This document shows, piece after piece, positions 12,536 to 24,067 of a stretch of 64,000 nucleotides of DNA (position 1 is the stretch's first letter; each line of letters opens with the position of its first letter). Under the pieces are notes generated by a model. That model was not told where the DNA came from. It was given only the letters and a program-made list of their open reading frames with translations, and ran no database searches. Both the position numbers and the translations under genes were made by a program. The stretch is from Coniochaeta sp. PMI_546 (taxonomy: Eukaryota; Ascomycota; Sordariomycetes; Coniochaetales; Coniochaetaceae), in contig MU271166.1 in the NCBI GenBank assembly GCA_021432605.1, positions 1 through 64,000 on the forward strand. The letters run 5' to 3'.

Positions 12536-13060
12536 GATACGGACTAGTTTTGGAGAAATCGGCCTACTAGTTATACGGAAAAGGACGCTAAATAAACCCT
12601 ACGAAAGTTCGGTGACAACGATACTTTACCTGACAATACCTATATCTCGACGGAAAATGGAGGAAAACAGATAAAAAAGGCAAAAGAATACTCCTGAAGA
12701 TCAAAAGCACAAATAACCTTACGTATATTATTATAACACTATAGGAAGGGTGCCTTTTAGTAGCTAGAGGTACGGGTCGGATTGTTCTCTTATGCGACGT
12801 GGGAGTGAATAACTTGCGTTGAATGGCTATAGACCTCTCTCAAAAGACGCTAGAGAGAGGTCGAAAACAGGGGTTTTTGACGCTAAAACGACCAGGGGAC
12901 TGACTTCATTTTGCGGGCAGAGAGANNNNNNNNNNAGACCTCTCTCAAAAGACGCTAGAGAGAGGTCGAAAACAGGGGTTTTTGACGCTAAAACGACCAG
13001 GGGACTGACTTCATTTTGCGGGCAGAGAGAGGTCTCTGTGGCATTCCTAATATCTAGGAT
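12536..13060. repeat. Non-coding repeat family, copy A (least decayed)
   Basis: From acggactagttttggagaaa through gggcagagagaggtctctg to aatatctagg this matches copies B (15660-16053 plus 22840-22873) and C (22920-23362) over its length. Differences are almost all transitions. Copy A keeps many CA/TG dinucleotides that B and C have lost. It includes a short inverted repeat, gacctctctc ... gagagaggtc, at about 12832-12862. It has no coding frame. It may be a non-autonomous element or a satellite-linked unit. Confidence 0.8.
12926..12935. other. Assembly gap (10 N) with duplicated 95-bp flanks
   Basis: Ten N separate two identical 95-bp blocks, 12831-12925 and 12936-13030. Copies B and C contain this block only once. 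The duplication is therefore most likely a scaffold join where overlapping contig ends were not merged, and not a real tandem repeat. Confidence 0.9.
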
Positions 13061-13079
13061 TAGCTACTACGAGTCGCTG

Positions 13080-15250
13080 TGACGTAGCGTTATCAGTTCC
13101 GGCCCGCGTCCCGGCTGCCCGCCCTATATATACGTGAGTATTATTAGCGTCTCCTTGAAAATACAGAGCCGACTGAGCCAGCGTCTGGCCCCTTGAAGCT
13201 TCTACCGGTTCCGTACTATATCCTATACCGACGGGCCTACTAGCCGTATTACCTTACCGGGTCCTGCGTCTAGCTACTTATTCTACGGGTCGGTCGCGAA
13301 CGATTGCCCGGTACCGACCCTGACCGTGTTGTCGGCGATCCGCTTTATGTCGAGCCCCTCGCCGGCTTTTGTCTACGAGCCCGCTATCATACTATCGAAT
13401 AGCGCCTCGCCGCTCGTTACGAGCTCGCGTACCGTCCGCGTAAAGTCCTCGATCGCGATACCTTCTCCGTTGTGGAACAACGTCTGCCCGTCCTCTGACT
13501 AACGTATAGTCGGCTGTCCGCCTATCAGCCGCCTCTAGCCCTTGCCGTACGCCATCTAGCCGATGACCGTACTCGTGATTGTATGCGTACCGACGACTAT
13601 CTACCTTACGAGCTCCGCCTGGAACGCGAGCACCGTTTCCACGTCTACCTCGTCCAGTTCCTTCGGTTGTCCTTCGAAGCCGGCCTCCAAAAAGAATAGC
13701 CGCGACTACCATAGTACGCTAGCGAGCAACCCTATATACAAATGCGGCTCGGTGAAGCCTAACGGCCGCGCCGTAATGCCCATTACTACGCAAAAGCATA
13801 GTAGCGGGCTTACGTACGTTCTGCCGCCGACCTTCTACTTGATAGAAACTACCATGAGTAAAAATACCGCCCGGTCGAGCTTGTCGGTCGGTCTCGTCGC
13901 GTTGTCGCCTACGCTATCCCCTATGTCGTCCCCTACGTTATCTCTTACGTCGTCATTTTCGCTTCCCTCGTCCTGCTCTTCGTCTCCTTTGTCGTTAGAA
14001 TACCCGTTGTCCTGGCTACAGTTCTCTAGCTCGCCTAGCGCGTCTAGCTCGTATACCACGTCTCCTAGCAAGCTCTACTGTTCGTCCGTAAAGTAAACGG
14101 CCAGTTGGTCATACGCCTACTCGCGCCCTACCTGGTATGCCCGCAAGCAAAAGCCCAAATAGCGTTGGCCGACCGACTTGTACTTGCCCATCGACGCCTC
14201 TTTGCCTTTCCGCCCGAACGGCACGCCGGCCACGGCTATCGACGATATGCCCGCCAACCATTATAGCGACTCGATCGGTACGCTGTCCAGCCTCCAGCAG
14301 TATCGTTCTACCTCTCGGTCGAAGCTCTCCGCCAGCCGTATCAAGCGTATCCGTTCGCGGAACGTGTCTTCGTCTTCGGCCTGTTGCCACCGGTCCTTCG
14401 CCCCTTTTGCCCTAACCTACTCGGCGGCCTTGTATACCTCGAGCTTATCCCTACTGCCGAAATGCCGTACCTAGCCTAGCCTCTTTACCCAAGCCGAGTC
14501 GCGGTCTAAGTCCTCCTCGACGTCGCCCTGTCGTAGCCGTGCCTTGTCTTCCGCCTCTAGTTCTGCTACGGACTCGGCGATCATCTTTTCCGCCGTGCTG
14601 TCGTTCGTTACGTACTCTTCGTCCTGCTTCTCGGCCCCGTACTTGACGATCTAGTACCGTACGTAGTTACCGTGCAGCCAAGTCTGTAGCCGTACTTGTG
14701 TCCATCTTGTTTCGGCTATACCGTATCTTGCCGTCCTCTAGTACCGTATGATATTGTCGTATATCCTGGTCAAATACCGGTACGCTATATAGCTAAACCC
14801 ATGTATTACCTTAAGCGGCTGGATCGTTACGGTACCGTCGGCCGGTAGCTTTGCGGTCTTCGGATCGCTTAGCTGTACGCTATTATAATAGTCCCGGATA
14901 TCGTATAAGATCTGTCCTTTGAGCTGATGCTCTCGTCTGAAATGCGGTTCGATACTACGGCCCGGGCGGACTATAGCTATATATAGTCGACATATAAGTA
15001 TCTAGTACGCCTCCTCTATTTCCACGTATTGTTCTATTATATCTGAACGTATAGTTAGTTCGGTGATTAAAGCATACCTTGCTTTTCTATCGTATATATT
15101 CTTCAGTATATACCTAAGTGCGACCGTCTTATACGGGTTGACGCGCTTAACTGTCGCCGTGATTGCGTTTATTTGGTTACCCTTGTTAGCCCCTATTCCT
15201 AGCTCTAGTCCGACCGCGACAACCTCAATTACCCGTTACTAAGCTTACTA
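13080..15250 (-). pseudogene. Decayed protein relic, possibly from a telomere-linked RecQ-helicase-type (OrsD/TLH) gene
   Basis: The minus strand reads as one long coding-like region from about 15,250 down to 13,080, broken mainly by TAG where Trp or Gln would fit. Recognisable phrases include VRHFGSRDKLEVYKAAE, ESFDREVERYCWRLDSVP and KSVGQRYLGFCLRAYQ, then an acidic low-complexity patch (13835-14071), then a Gly/Thr-rich stretch. The Trp-rich and 'YxxxGxRxxxFxxRxYQ'-like pattern recalls the middle part of large fungal OrsD-domain/RecQ telomere-linked helicase proteins. No helicase motif itself is seen, because the frame would continue into the region now occupied by repeat A. The family call is from memory of such proteins and is tentative. 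Confidence 0.4.
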
Positions 15251-15540
15251 CGTATAAGCTTTACGTGCCGCCAAGTAGTCAAGTGCCTAAGAGCACAAAT
15301 TAAGCTGTGGTCTTGGTACTCATGAGTACTAACGCTTTACCTTATTATAATACTTACGAACGCAAATAGGCGGGTTACGCCGGGGAAGCTAACCCAAACC
15401 CTAAGCTTGGCTCCATGTAAACCCTAAGTTTTAGACCAATCAATTAGCGGGCCTTACGACAACCGTTTCTGTAGCAAAGCTCGGGCCACCTTTTCCGCTT
15501 TGTATGGCCGTTTATGGCAGAAACGGCCGCGAATAATACC

Positions 15541-16053
15541 TAGGGAGGTCTTGGATAAGAGAGGTCTTGGTAAAAAGAGGGTACAGATTAGGAGAGAGGT
15601 CTGGTCGAATATAGACTATAGAGAGAGAGGTCTGCTAGGGATTGGTAGAGAGGTTTGCCTAGGTACGGACTAGTTTTGGAGAAATCGGCCTATTAGTTAT
15701 ACGGAAAAGGATATTAAATAAACCTTACGAAAGTTCGGTAATAACGATACTTTACCTGATAATACCTATATCTCGACGGAAAATGGAGGAAAATAGATAA
15801 AAAAGGTAAAGGAATACTCCTAAAGATTAAAAGTACAAATAACCTTACGTATACTATTATAAAACTATAGGAAGGGTACCTTTTAGTAGCTAGAAATACG
15901 GGTCGGATTGTTCTCTTATACGACGTAAGAATGAATAATTTACGTTAAATAGTTATAAACCTTTTTCAAAAGACGTTAGAGAGAGGTCGAAAACAAGGGT
16001 TTTTAACGTTAAAACGACTAGGGGACTAACTTCATTTTACGGGTAGAGAGAGG
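15541..16053. repeat. Non-coding repeat family, copy B, left part (split by the gypsy element)
   Basis: It begins with a short piece of the GAGAGGTCT minisatellite (15541-15660), then follows copy A base for base with many added C-to-T or G-to-A changes. It stops at gggtagagagagg, where the Ty3/gypsy element begins. The remainder continues at 22840-22873 (agaggtctctatagtattc...). Joining the two reproduces the order seen in copy A at 13020-13052. Confidence 0.9.
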
Positions 16054-16444
16054 TGTTACAGACCAACGGTTACGAAGGGAACCCCGCCAATCGATAAGGA
16101 ACAGACATGTAGGGCGTATCGCACTACATGGGCCAGGGACCCCGGGTTACGTGACTGATAGAAGGAATAGTTTCATAGCAGGCATATCAGGATATAGGTA
16201 ATAGTTTCCTATCAACCATATCACCACAGTCTCTACAAGTATATAGGAAGGAGTCTCTCTAGATTCCGTTACAAATAGTTCTTGATCACCCAATAATCAA
16301 TCTAAGTATTCAATCGAGGTTATCATTAAATAAGACACTTGTCTTAACGATACTAGAGTAAAGACTACTTGTTATACCTTAACTTATTTACCCTAAGTAA
16401 CAGAACTCACCTTCTAATCCTTAGCCCGTCTTGGGATCGTTACA
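16054..16444 (+). repeat. 5' LTR of the Ty3/gypsy element
   Basis: 391 bp from tgttacagacc to gatcgttaca, with canonical TG...CA ends. It aligns end to end with the 3' LTR without length change. Confidence 0.95.
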
Positions 16445-19400
16445 TTTTGATCATTCCTATTCGGTAGGTTAACCCTATACCAAGCAGCTAACAATCATAT
16501 CGACCAAAGGAACCGTTGCAATTATATCCAAAGAAGAGCTTGCTTAATAAGTTACTAAGCTCGGAGCTAAATTGGAGAAGTTGAAGAACGAACATGAAGA
16601 ACTGAAATCCAGATCGGCGGAACCTAAGAACGACCCCAAGACTACGGAACGAACGGCCAAGATCAAGGCCCCGCGGCCGGAACCCTACGACGGGAACCGC
16701 GAAAGGTTACAAGCCTTTATCACCCAGATTAATACGTACCTCTCAATCAATAAGGCGGTTTTCGCTTACGAGTACGAAAAGGTAGTATACGTAGTAGGAA
16801 TGCTAAGGGGAAGAGCTACGGAATGGTACGAACTAACGTTACGCGATTGGATAGACAATACTACTAACGATCGCAAACCCGAAACCAAAGTACTATTCAA
16901 CAATCTCGACAAATTCTGGGAGAAACTCCGCGAGACGTTCGGCAGTCCTGATGAGACGCGAGCGGCCGAACGACAGCTGATAAACCTAAGGCAGAAGGGA
17001 TCGGCGGGAACCTATATAGCCGAGTTCAAACGCCTCTCTACGAAACTCGACTTAGGGGAAACGGCTCTTATAATTCAGTTCTACGGAGGACTTCGTAACA
17101 ACGTCAAGGACGAACTTAGCAAGACCGATAGGCCCAAGACTCTCTATAAGTACGTTATACAAGCTATCCTAATCGACAATCGATTGTATAAACGACAGTT
17201 GGAAAAGAAACGAGGAGGAGTTACGTAAGGACGGTCCAATAATAACAATACCGCGAATACCAGCTAGAAAAGGTCTACCGCCTATAATAGTTATTCTAGA
17301 CCAATGGAACTAGACGCCACCCGGAAGGACAACTCCAAGAAAAACAAGAAGTACTTTAACTATAGCAAGCAAGGATACTTCGCCAACAAATATCGACAAC
17401 CCAAGAAAACCTGGAAACCAGTCCCCGAAAACAAGGCTCAGGCGATAATAAGGGATGGAGAATCCCGCGCTATCGCAATAATACGCAAAGAACAACAACA
17501 TAAGGTACTTCTTAGACTACCGGGAGAAGAAGTCGACCTGGTAGTAGTACCAGGGTACGACATCACAGATGCAACGTATCTGGTCAGTCTGTTGGATCGG
17601 GAGTGGGACGAAATCGAGGAAGAACAAACACCCTTACATGGAGATCACGAGTCGGTGTACATTGACTCGGTCTACCATAACCAGATTTCGTGGAATTCGT
17701 GCGTCTTTCACCGTTGTGCTTGGCACATGTGGGAAAAACTGGATCACAAATGGATGCCAGCACGAATACCAACAACCAGACCGATACCTTACCCTTACAG
17801 ACCGAGAGATATCGAAAGATACGAGGAAATACATAGGAACGGACAATACCTATTACTAACGCCACCCGGAACTACACAATCACAACTCGACCCAACAGGG
17901 TAGGAGTTCCTAATAGTAACCGAACCTAGACGAAAAGTCGAGGGCAGGAACCAAATACAAGCCACTTACCTACCCGAGAACTCGGCAAGACAAACGGGAC
18001 GACTAGGACGTTCGGTATTAGAAATCGTAACGTAGGTTACGACGGGAAGAGAATCGACCGAGGAGTTCTAGGTACGATAATACCGTATTAACGCGTAAGT
18101 CGATACGTACTTGGCAAGTTGCCGGGACCATGAATTACAAGTACAAAGGAAGGTCGAAAAGTTGGTATAAGAAACGGACCAAATAGACAAACGCTTGGAC
18201 AGACTACTAGGCCCCGAGCCGGAAACAGAAGAGGAGGAGAACGGGGAACCGTCAGAACCTTCTTCAAGGGCCAAAGACAAACCTAAATACTACGGTATTT
18301 CGTTCCGAAGATCAGAGAAACGATCAAAAAACGACAAACGTCGATTGTGAAGGGACCACATCGACGTGACACAGAAAGATCCCTGTGTGCGACCGTAGGA
18401 GTTGAGCACCTACGAGTCACGATCAACATACAAGGAAGTTATACCCAGGCAATGATAGACAGCGGAGCACAAGGAAACTACATCTCGCCAAATCTCGTCA
18501 ACACGTTACGATTGCCCTGGAAGAAAAGGGACGAGCCCTACCGACTCAGAACTATTAATAGAAGCCTTATCGATTATGGACAAGGACTAGTAGACATAAA
18601 AACTACGCCCTTTCAAATCACCATCCAAGGTCATGATTAAGAGATAACGTTCGATATTACGGAGATCTTATCGTACGGTATAATACTAAGGATACCTTAG
18701 CTACGAACGAGTAATCCCCGAGTTAATTGGAGAACAGGCCAATTTCAATAGGATACGCCAAGAAGAGAGTTAGCCTCTGTGGAGAGCGGACCTTGCGAGG
18801 AAAAGCCCACACGCAACTTTAGAAGAGCTCTAATAATCTACGAAACGATTATAAAGACTCAGTTTATATCGACGCGAGCGATTCCGAAGGAATACTATCG
18901 ATATAACAAACTGTTCAAACCCGAACTTGAGATAGGACTACCTAAATACAATCGTTAGGATCACGAGATCAATCTCCAGCCAGGTAAGGAACCCGGATTT
19001 CACAAGATTTACCCTCTCAACGACCTACAATTGCAAGCGTTAAGAGAATATGTTGATGAAAATCTAAAGAAAGGCTACATTCGACCATCACAATCACCAG
19101 CAGGATACCCCATCCTATTCGTACCTAAGAAAAACGGGAAGTTACGTCTCGTTATAGACTATCGATAGCTTAACAACATTACTATCAAAGATCGAGGACT
19201 ACTACCTCTTATATCCGAACTAAGAGATCGATTGTATAAGGCCCGATGGTTCACCACCCTGGACCTCAAGGGAGCATACAACCTGATACGAGTCAAGGAA
19301 GGAGATGAGTGGAAGACGGCATGGCGATCCAGGCTGGGACAATACGAATACTGTGTTATGCCCTTCGGGCTCGCCAACGCACCGGCTTCTTTCCAGAGGA

Positions 19401-21789
19401 TGATCAACTACGTACTTCGAAGGTAGTTGGACGACTTCGTCGTCGCGTACCTCGATAATATCTTAATCTACTCGGAAGACCTCGAGCAACACAAGAAACA
19501 CGTCCACCTCGTCTTACAGGCATTGCAAGACGCGAATTTATTGGTCGAACCCGAGAAGTGCGAATTTCACCAGCAAAAAGTGAAATTTCTCGGTTACGTC
19601 ATATTACTAGGTTAGTTCGAGATAGACCTAGACAAGCTGAAGGCTATCAAGGAATAGCCCGTACCAGAAACGGTTACGGGAATACGAACCTTTCTAGGGA
19701 TCACCAACTTCTATCGGAAGTTTATTAAGGACTATAACAAGATCGCAATACCCCTCACCAACCTTACCAAGAAAGACTTAAGGTTCGAATAGACCTCGAG
19801 GGAGGAAGAGGCGTTCTAAGAACTCAAGAGGAAGATCTTAAGCCAGCTAATACTAGTCACTACGGATCCCGAGAAACCCTACGAAGTAGAAACCGACACG
19901 TCGGAGTTCGTACTCGGAGGCTAGTTAGGACAAAGGGATAAACAAGGAAGATTGTACCCTATAGCATTCTTCTCGAAGAAGCTAAATAGACCAGAACTCA
20001 ATTATAGCATACCAGATAAGGAGCTGATAGCCATTATTAAAGCGTTCAAAGAATAGAAACATTATCTTATAGGGGCAAGATACAAGGTAAAAGTCTTGAT
20101 AGATTATAAGAATCTTACCACGTTTACTTCTACGAAAGAACTTAACAAACGACAAATCAGATAGTATAAGTTCCTTACCGATTTCGACTTCGAAATTATA
20201 TATAGGAAAGGGAGTGAAAATAGTAGAGCGGACGCTCTTAGTCGACGAGAGGATCTAAAACCGGAAAGAGAAATACGTTCGGCGAACTTCCTTAGGACCA
20301 ATCAACAAGGGAACCTTGAACTCGATATACAGATCGGAATAATATGGAACGTAGAACCCGAGGAACAGTAGGCGGAAAAGATCAAGCAATGCCGGAAGAA
20401 GGAGGCTAAGGAAGACGTTACCTTTATACTTCTATCATATTACGGTTTACCCTAGTTCCGAAACAAGGTATACGTACCTGACGAACTACGGAAGGAACTA
20501 GTAAAAGAATTCCACGAACATCTATTATATAGATACCAAGGAGTCTATAAGACTAAGGAACGCGTACGGCGGACCTACGACTTTCCAAGACTAGATAAAG
20601 TAATCAAATAGGTAGTCGGCGAATACGACGGGTATAATAAAGCCAAGTCAAACAGACACAAGCTATACGGGCTGTTATAACCTATATAACCACCGGAGAA
20701 ACCATGGGAAATGGTCACGATAGACTTTATCGTCAAACTACCAGTATCGAAGGAACCTATAACTGGGATCGCTTACGATAGTATATAGGTAGTTGTAGAC
20801 AAACTCTCCAAATACGTATACTTTATACCGTATAAGGAAGCAAGTATAGCGGAAAACATAGCCTACGCCTTTTTAAAGGTAATAGTAAGCTAACATAGAC
20901 TACCTAAACAGCTTGTTACCGACAAAAACAAACTATTTACCTCGAAGTTCTAGACAACGCTAATACGACAAATTGGAATCAAATACAAATTGTCAACGTC
21001 GTTCTACCTACAGACGGATAGGCAAATAGAACGAACAAACTAGACCCTTGAACAATATCTGAAGATATATGTTAACGAAAAACAAGATGATTAGGTCAGG
21101 TGGCTACCAATAGCACAATAGGCCTACAATAGTATACCAAGCGAAACGCTAAACGGGTACTCACCGTTCTTTATCAACTACGGTTATAAGCCTACCATGA
21201 GGGAAACATTGGGAGAAGGACCAACACCGTTGGATCTAGAGCTACCACAAGCAAAACATACCGCGGAACAAATAAAGCTACTCTATAAAAGGCTTCGCGG
21301 ACATATAAAACTACTCAACCTACGAATAGTACGATACGCAAACTAGAAAAGGTTAAAGGGACCAACCTTACGGGAAAGAGACAAAGTCTACCTCGTACGA
21401 CGAAACATCAAGATAAAACGACCAAACGACAAACTGGACTAGAAGAAAATCGGACTATTTAAGATCAAGAAAAAATTGTCTGATTTGAACTATGAACTCC
21501 AGCTACCAACGAATATACGTATTCACCTAGTATTTCATATCTCGCTTCTCGAACCAGTACCTAAAAACGCGAAGTTAGCAACAGATATTGAAATTGAACT
21601 AATATAGGAATACGAAGTAGGAAAGATCCTTAGGCACAAAAAGGAAGGAAACGTAGACTTCTACTACGTCAAATAGAAAAACTACGACGACTCGGAAAAT
21701 ATATAGGAACCGGAAGCTTACTTTACGAACTATCAACAATTACTATAGGAGTTCCGTACTACAATAGTATCATTGCCTTAAAAGTCGAA

Positions 21790-22340
21790 GGGGATAATAC
21801 TACGTCGCCGTAGACTACGTCCTAGCCTGAAATAAAGTCGTCGTCAAAGGAAAAGGACGTGGCGGAAGGCGGACGGTTCTCGGCAACTCTTATTACCTCG
21901 CGATCGGCTTCCTCCTTCTCGACCCGCTCCAATTCTTCTATACTCGTTATACCTCTACGGACAGTACGTATCATTTTCTCAAACCACATTTTCTTTTGTT
22001 TACGAAGACGCTCGATCTTCGCGTCTATAATCTTTCGTTCCTCTTCAAGCTTCTCGAGGGCGAGCTCGTATTCGTAGAACTGCTTTCCAACACGTTCTAG
22101 GTTCCTAACTGAGAATTCCTACACGTCATAGTACGATAGTATATCGCGGATACAACGAACGTAACGACCAGGATTAGAAGGGGAGACCTCGTAGGTAACA
22201 AGGCCCTTCTCCTCGCAATTTAAATACGAAGGCATTTCGATATAGTCGGAATCCAGGAAGACTTGGAGGAGTTTGTTCTTACGAACGGTCGAGGCTTTCG
22301 GCTATTTTGTTTGCTTTTGTATACTACGGTTAGACATGAT
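21790..22340 (-). other. Antisense reading frame inside the Ty3/gypsy element
   Basis: Between the chromodomain and the 3' LTR, the minus strand is coding-like over about 550 bp, opposite to gag-pol. Its middle is rich in Glu, Lys and Arg with regularly spaced Leu/Ile, suggesting a coiled coil. It is broken in a couple of places. Extra antisense genes near the 3' LTR are known in some LTR retrotransposons. I do not recognise this one. Confidence 0.5.
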
Positions 22341-22448
22341 AACGATAAAGAAGGGGAAACCTTCGGACGCAACTCACATAGGCTGTTGGTACTACTTATA
22401 AGGAGCACTAAGCCTTGGGGATAATGGCCAGAAAGAGGAGGGGGATAA

Positions 22449-22839
22449 TATTACAGACCAACGGTTACGAAAGGAACCCCGCCAATCGATAAGGAACAGA
22501 CATACAGGGCGTATCGTACTATATGGGCCAGGGACCCCGGGTCACGTAACTAATAGAAGGAATAGTTTTATAGCAAGCATATCAGGATATAGGTGATAGT
22601 TTCCTATCAACCATATCACTACAGTCTCTACAAATATATAGGAAGGAGTCTCTCTAGACTCCGCTATAGATAGTTCTTGATCACCCAATAATCAATCTAA
22701 GTATTCAATCGAGGTTATTATTGAATAAGACACTTGTCTTAACGATACCAGAGTAAAGACTGCTTGTTATACCTTAACTTACTTACCCTAAGTAACAGAA
22801 CTCACCTTCTGATCCTTAGCCCGTCTTGGGATCGTTACA
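22449..22839 (+). repeat. 3' LTR of the Ty3/gypsy element
   Basis: 391 bp, the same length as the 5' LTR, ending gatcgttaca and followed by the agagg duplication. A purine-rich tract (gaggagggggataa-like) immediately precedes it. Confidence 0.95.
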
Positions 22840-22873
22840 AGAGGTCTCTATAGTATTCTTAATATCTAGGTTT
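22840..22873. repeat. Repeat copy B, right part
   Basis: agaggtctctatagtattc and the following aatatctagg continue copy B after the inserted element. They correspond to 13026-13052 in copy A. Confidence 0.88.
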
Positions 22874-22899
22874 AATAACGTATTATCTAGTTATAAAAA

Positions 22900-23362
22900 A
22901 GGTTTTGAGCTAAAGAAAGTCTTAGTAAAAAGGTTTATTTAGGTACGGATTAGTTTTAAAGAAATCGGCCCGTTAGTTATACGGAAAAAGACGTTAAATT
23001 AACCTTACGAAAGTTCGGTAATAACGATATTTTACCTAATAATATTTATATCTCGACGGAAAATAGAAGAAAAGAGATAAAAAAGGTAAAGGAATACTCC
23101 TAAATATTAAAAGTATAAATAACCTTACGTATACTATTATAAGATTATAAGAAGGGTACCTTTTAATTACTAGAGGTACGGGTCGGATTATTTTCTTATA
23201 CGACGTAAGAATAAATAACTTATATTAAATAGCTATAAACCTCTTTTAAAAAACGTTAGAAAGAGGTCGAAAACAAAGGTTTTTAACGTTAAAACGACTA
23301 AGGGACTAACTTTATTTTACGGGTAGAAAGAGGTTTTTATAATATTCTTAATATCTAAGGAT
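22900..23362. repeat. Non-coding repeat family, copy C (most decayed)
   Basis: It aligns with copies A and B from the tacggattagttttaaagaa stretch to the terminal aatatctaagg. It carries the heaviest load of TA-producing transitions of the three copies. It lacks the long minisatellite head. Confidence 0.85.
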
Positions 23363-24067
23363 TTCTTTTCTTTTCTTCTTTTTCAACTAATAATAATCCT
23401 TATTAAACCTTACGTATTAGAATAAGATTACGTACTAACCTTTTACAGTTCTTTATATTTAATTACTTACCCTTTTTTGAAATAATAATCTACTTTTTAG
23501 TTAGATACGATCTTATTATAACCTACCGTACGTACTTAACTAATTGTTAATAAACCCCTAATATCGGTTAGTATTTAAAAGTATTGATTCGTTATAATAA
23601 AGCTTAAGTTTAAAAGTATTTAATAATTTCGGGTAAAAATATACCTTAGGTTTAGGTAAAGATATACCTTAGGTTCCGGTAAGGATATACCTTAAGTCGC
23701 CGATTAATCGCGTACCGCCGTACCTTAATATACCTTAGCCTTAAGATATATCGCGGTAATATATATTAGGTAAAGCTTTTCTATTTTCGTAATATTTTTA
23801 AATAAAATTAATAAAAATAAAACAGACTTATAAATATTTCTCTTATTCTACCGTAACGCTTAAGATATAAAATTATTCAATAATAATTATGTTATAGAAT
23901 TTCGGATATTAACTAAAAGATTATTAATAAGAATAAAAGTTTCGTTATAAAATAGTTTTTAAAAAATAAGTTCTCGGTTTTATAATTTTATTTATTATTA
24001 TATTTATTAATTTTAATATTAAATAACGCTCGAGAGGTTAAAATATTTCTGAAATAAACTTGAAGTA
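23363..24067. other. Extremely AT-rich RIP-saturated segment
   Basis: Long runs of TTA/TAA and very few CA or TG dinucleotides, with no frame. Short related phrases repeat (ataccttaggt, gatataccttag) near 23640-23760. It reaches to within a few bases of the stop codon of the siderophore transporter and marks the edge of the repeat island. Confidence 0.75.

Larger units (their letters stand above)
16054..22839 (+). mobile_element. Full-length but broken Ty3/gypsy chromovirus LTR retrotransposon
   Basis: The element is 6786 bp with 391-bp LTRs and a 5-bp direct duplication, agagg, at both sides (16049-16053 and 22840-22844). Parts in order are: gag (about 16572-17228) with a degenerate zinc-knuckle region near 17350; aspartic protease with a DSGA motif (about 18380-18640); reverse transcriptase (about 19000-19620); RNase H (about 19860-20240); integrase (about 20480-21400); and an integrase C-terminal chromodomain (about 21610-21740). 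A purine-rich tract abuts the 3' LTR. RT before integrase plus a chromodomain defines a Metaviridae chromovirus. It is broken by dozens of interruptions with the RIP pattern. The LTRs differ by about two dozen changes, all transitions, so LTR divergence reflects RIP more than time. Confidence 0.95.

Noticed and set aside
12183-12536. Arg/Glu/Ser-rich open frame in the minisatellite
   Set aside because: Translation of a GAGAGGTCT repeat, not a protein.
11990-12540. Possible CRISPR-like array
   Set aside because: Repeats are short, irregular and without constant-length unique spacers, and the genome is eukaryotic. It is a minisatellite.
15506-15528. ggccgttt...aaacggcc inverted repeat as a transposon terminus
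   Set aside because: The arms are only 8 bp with a 7-bp loop, and no partner terminus or target duplication was found.
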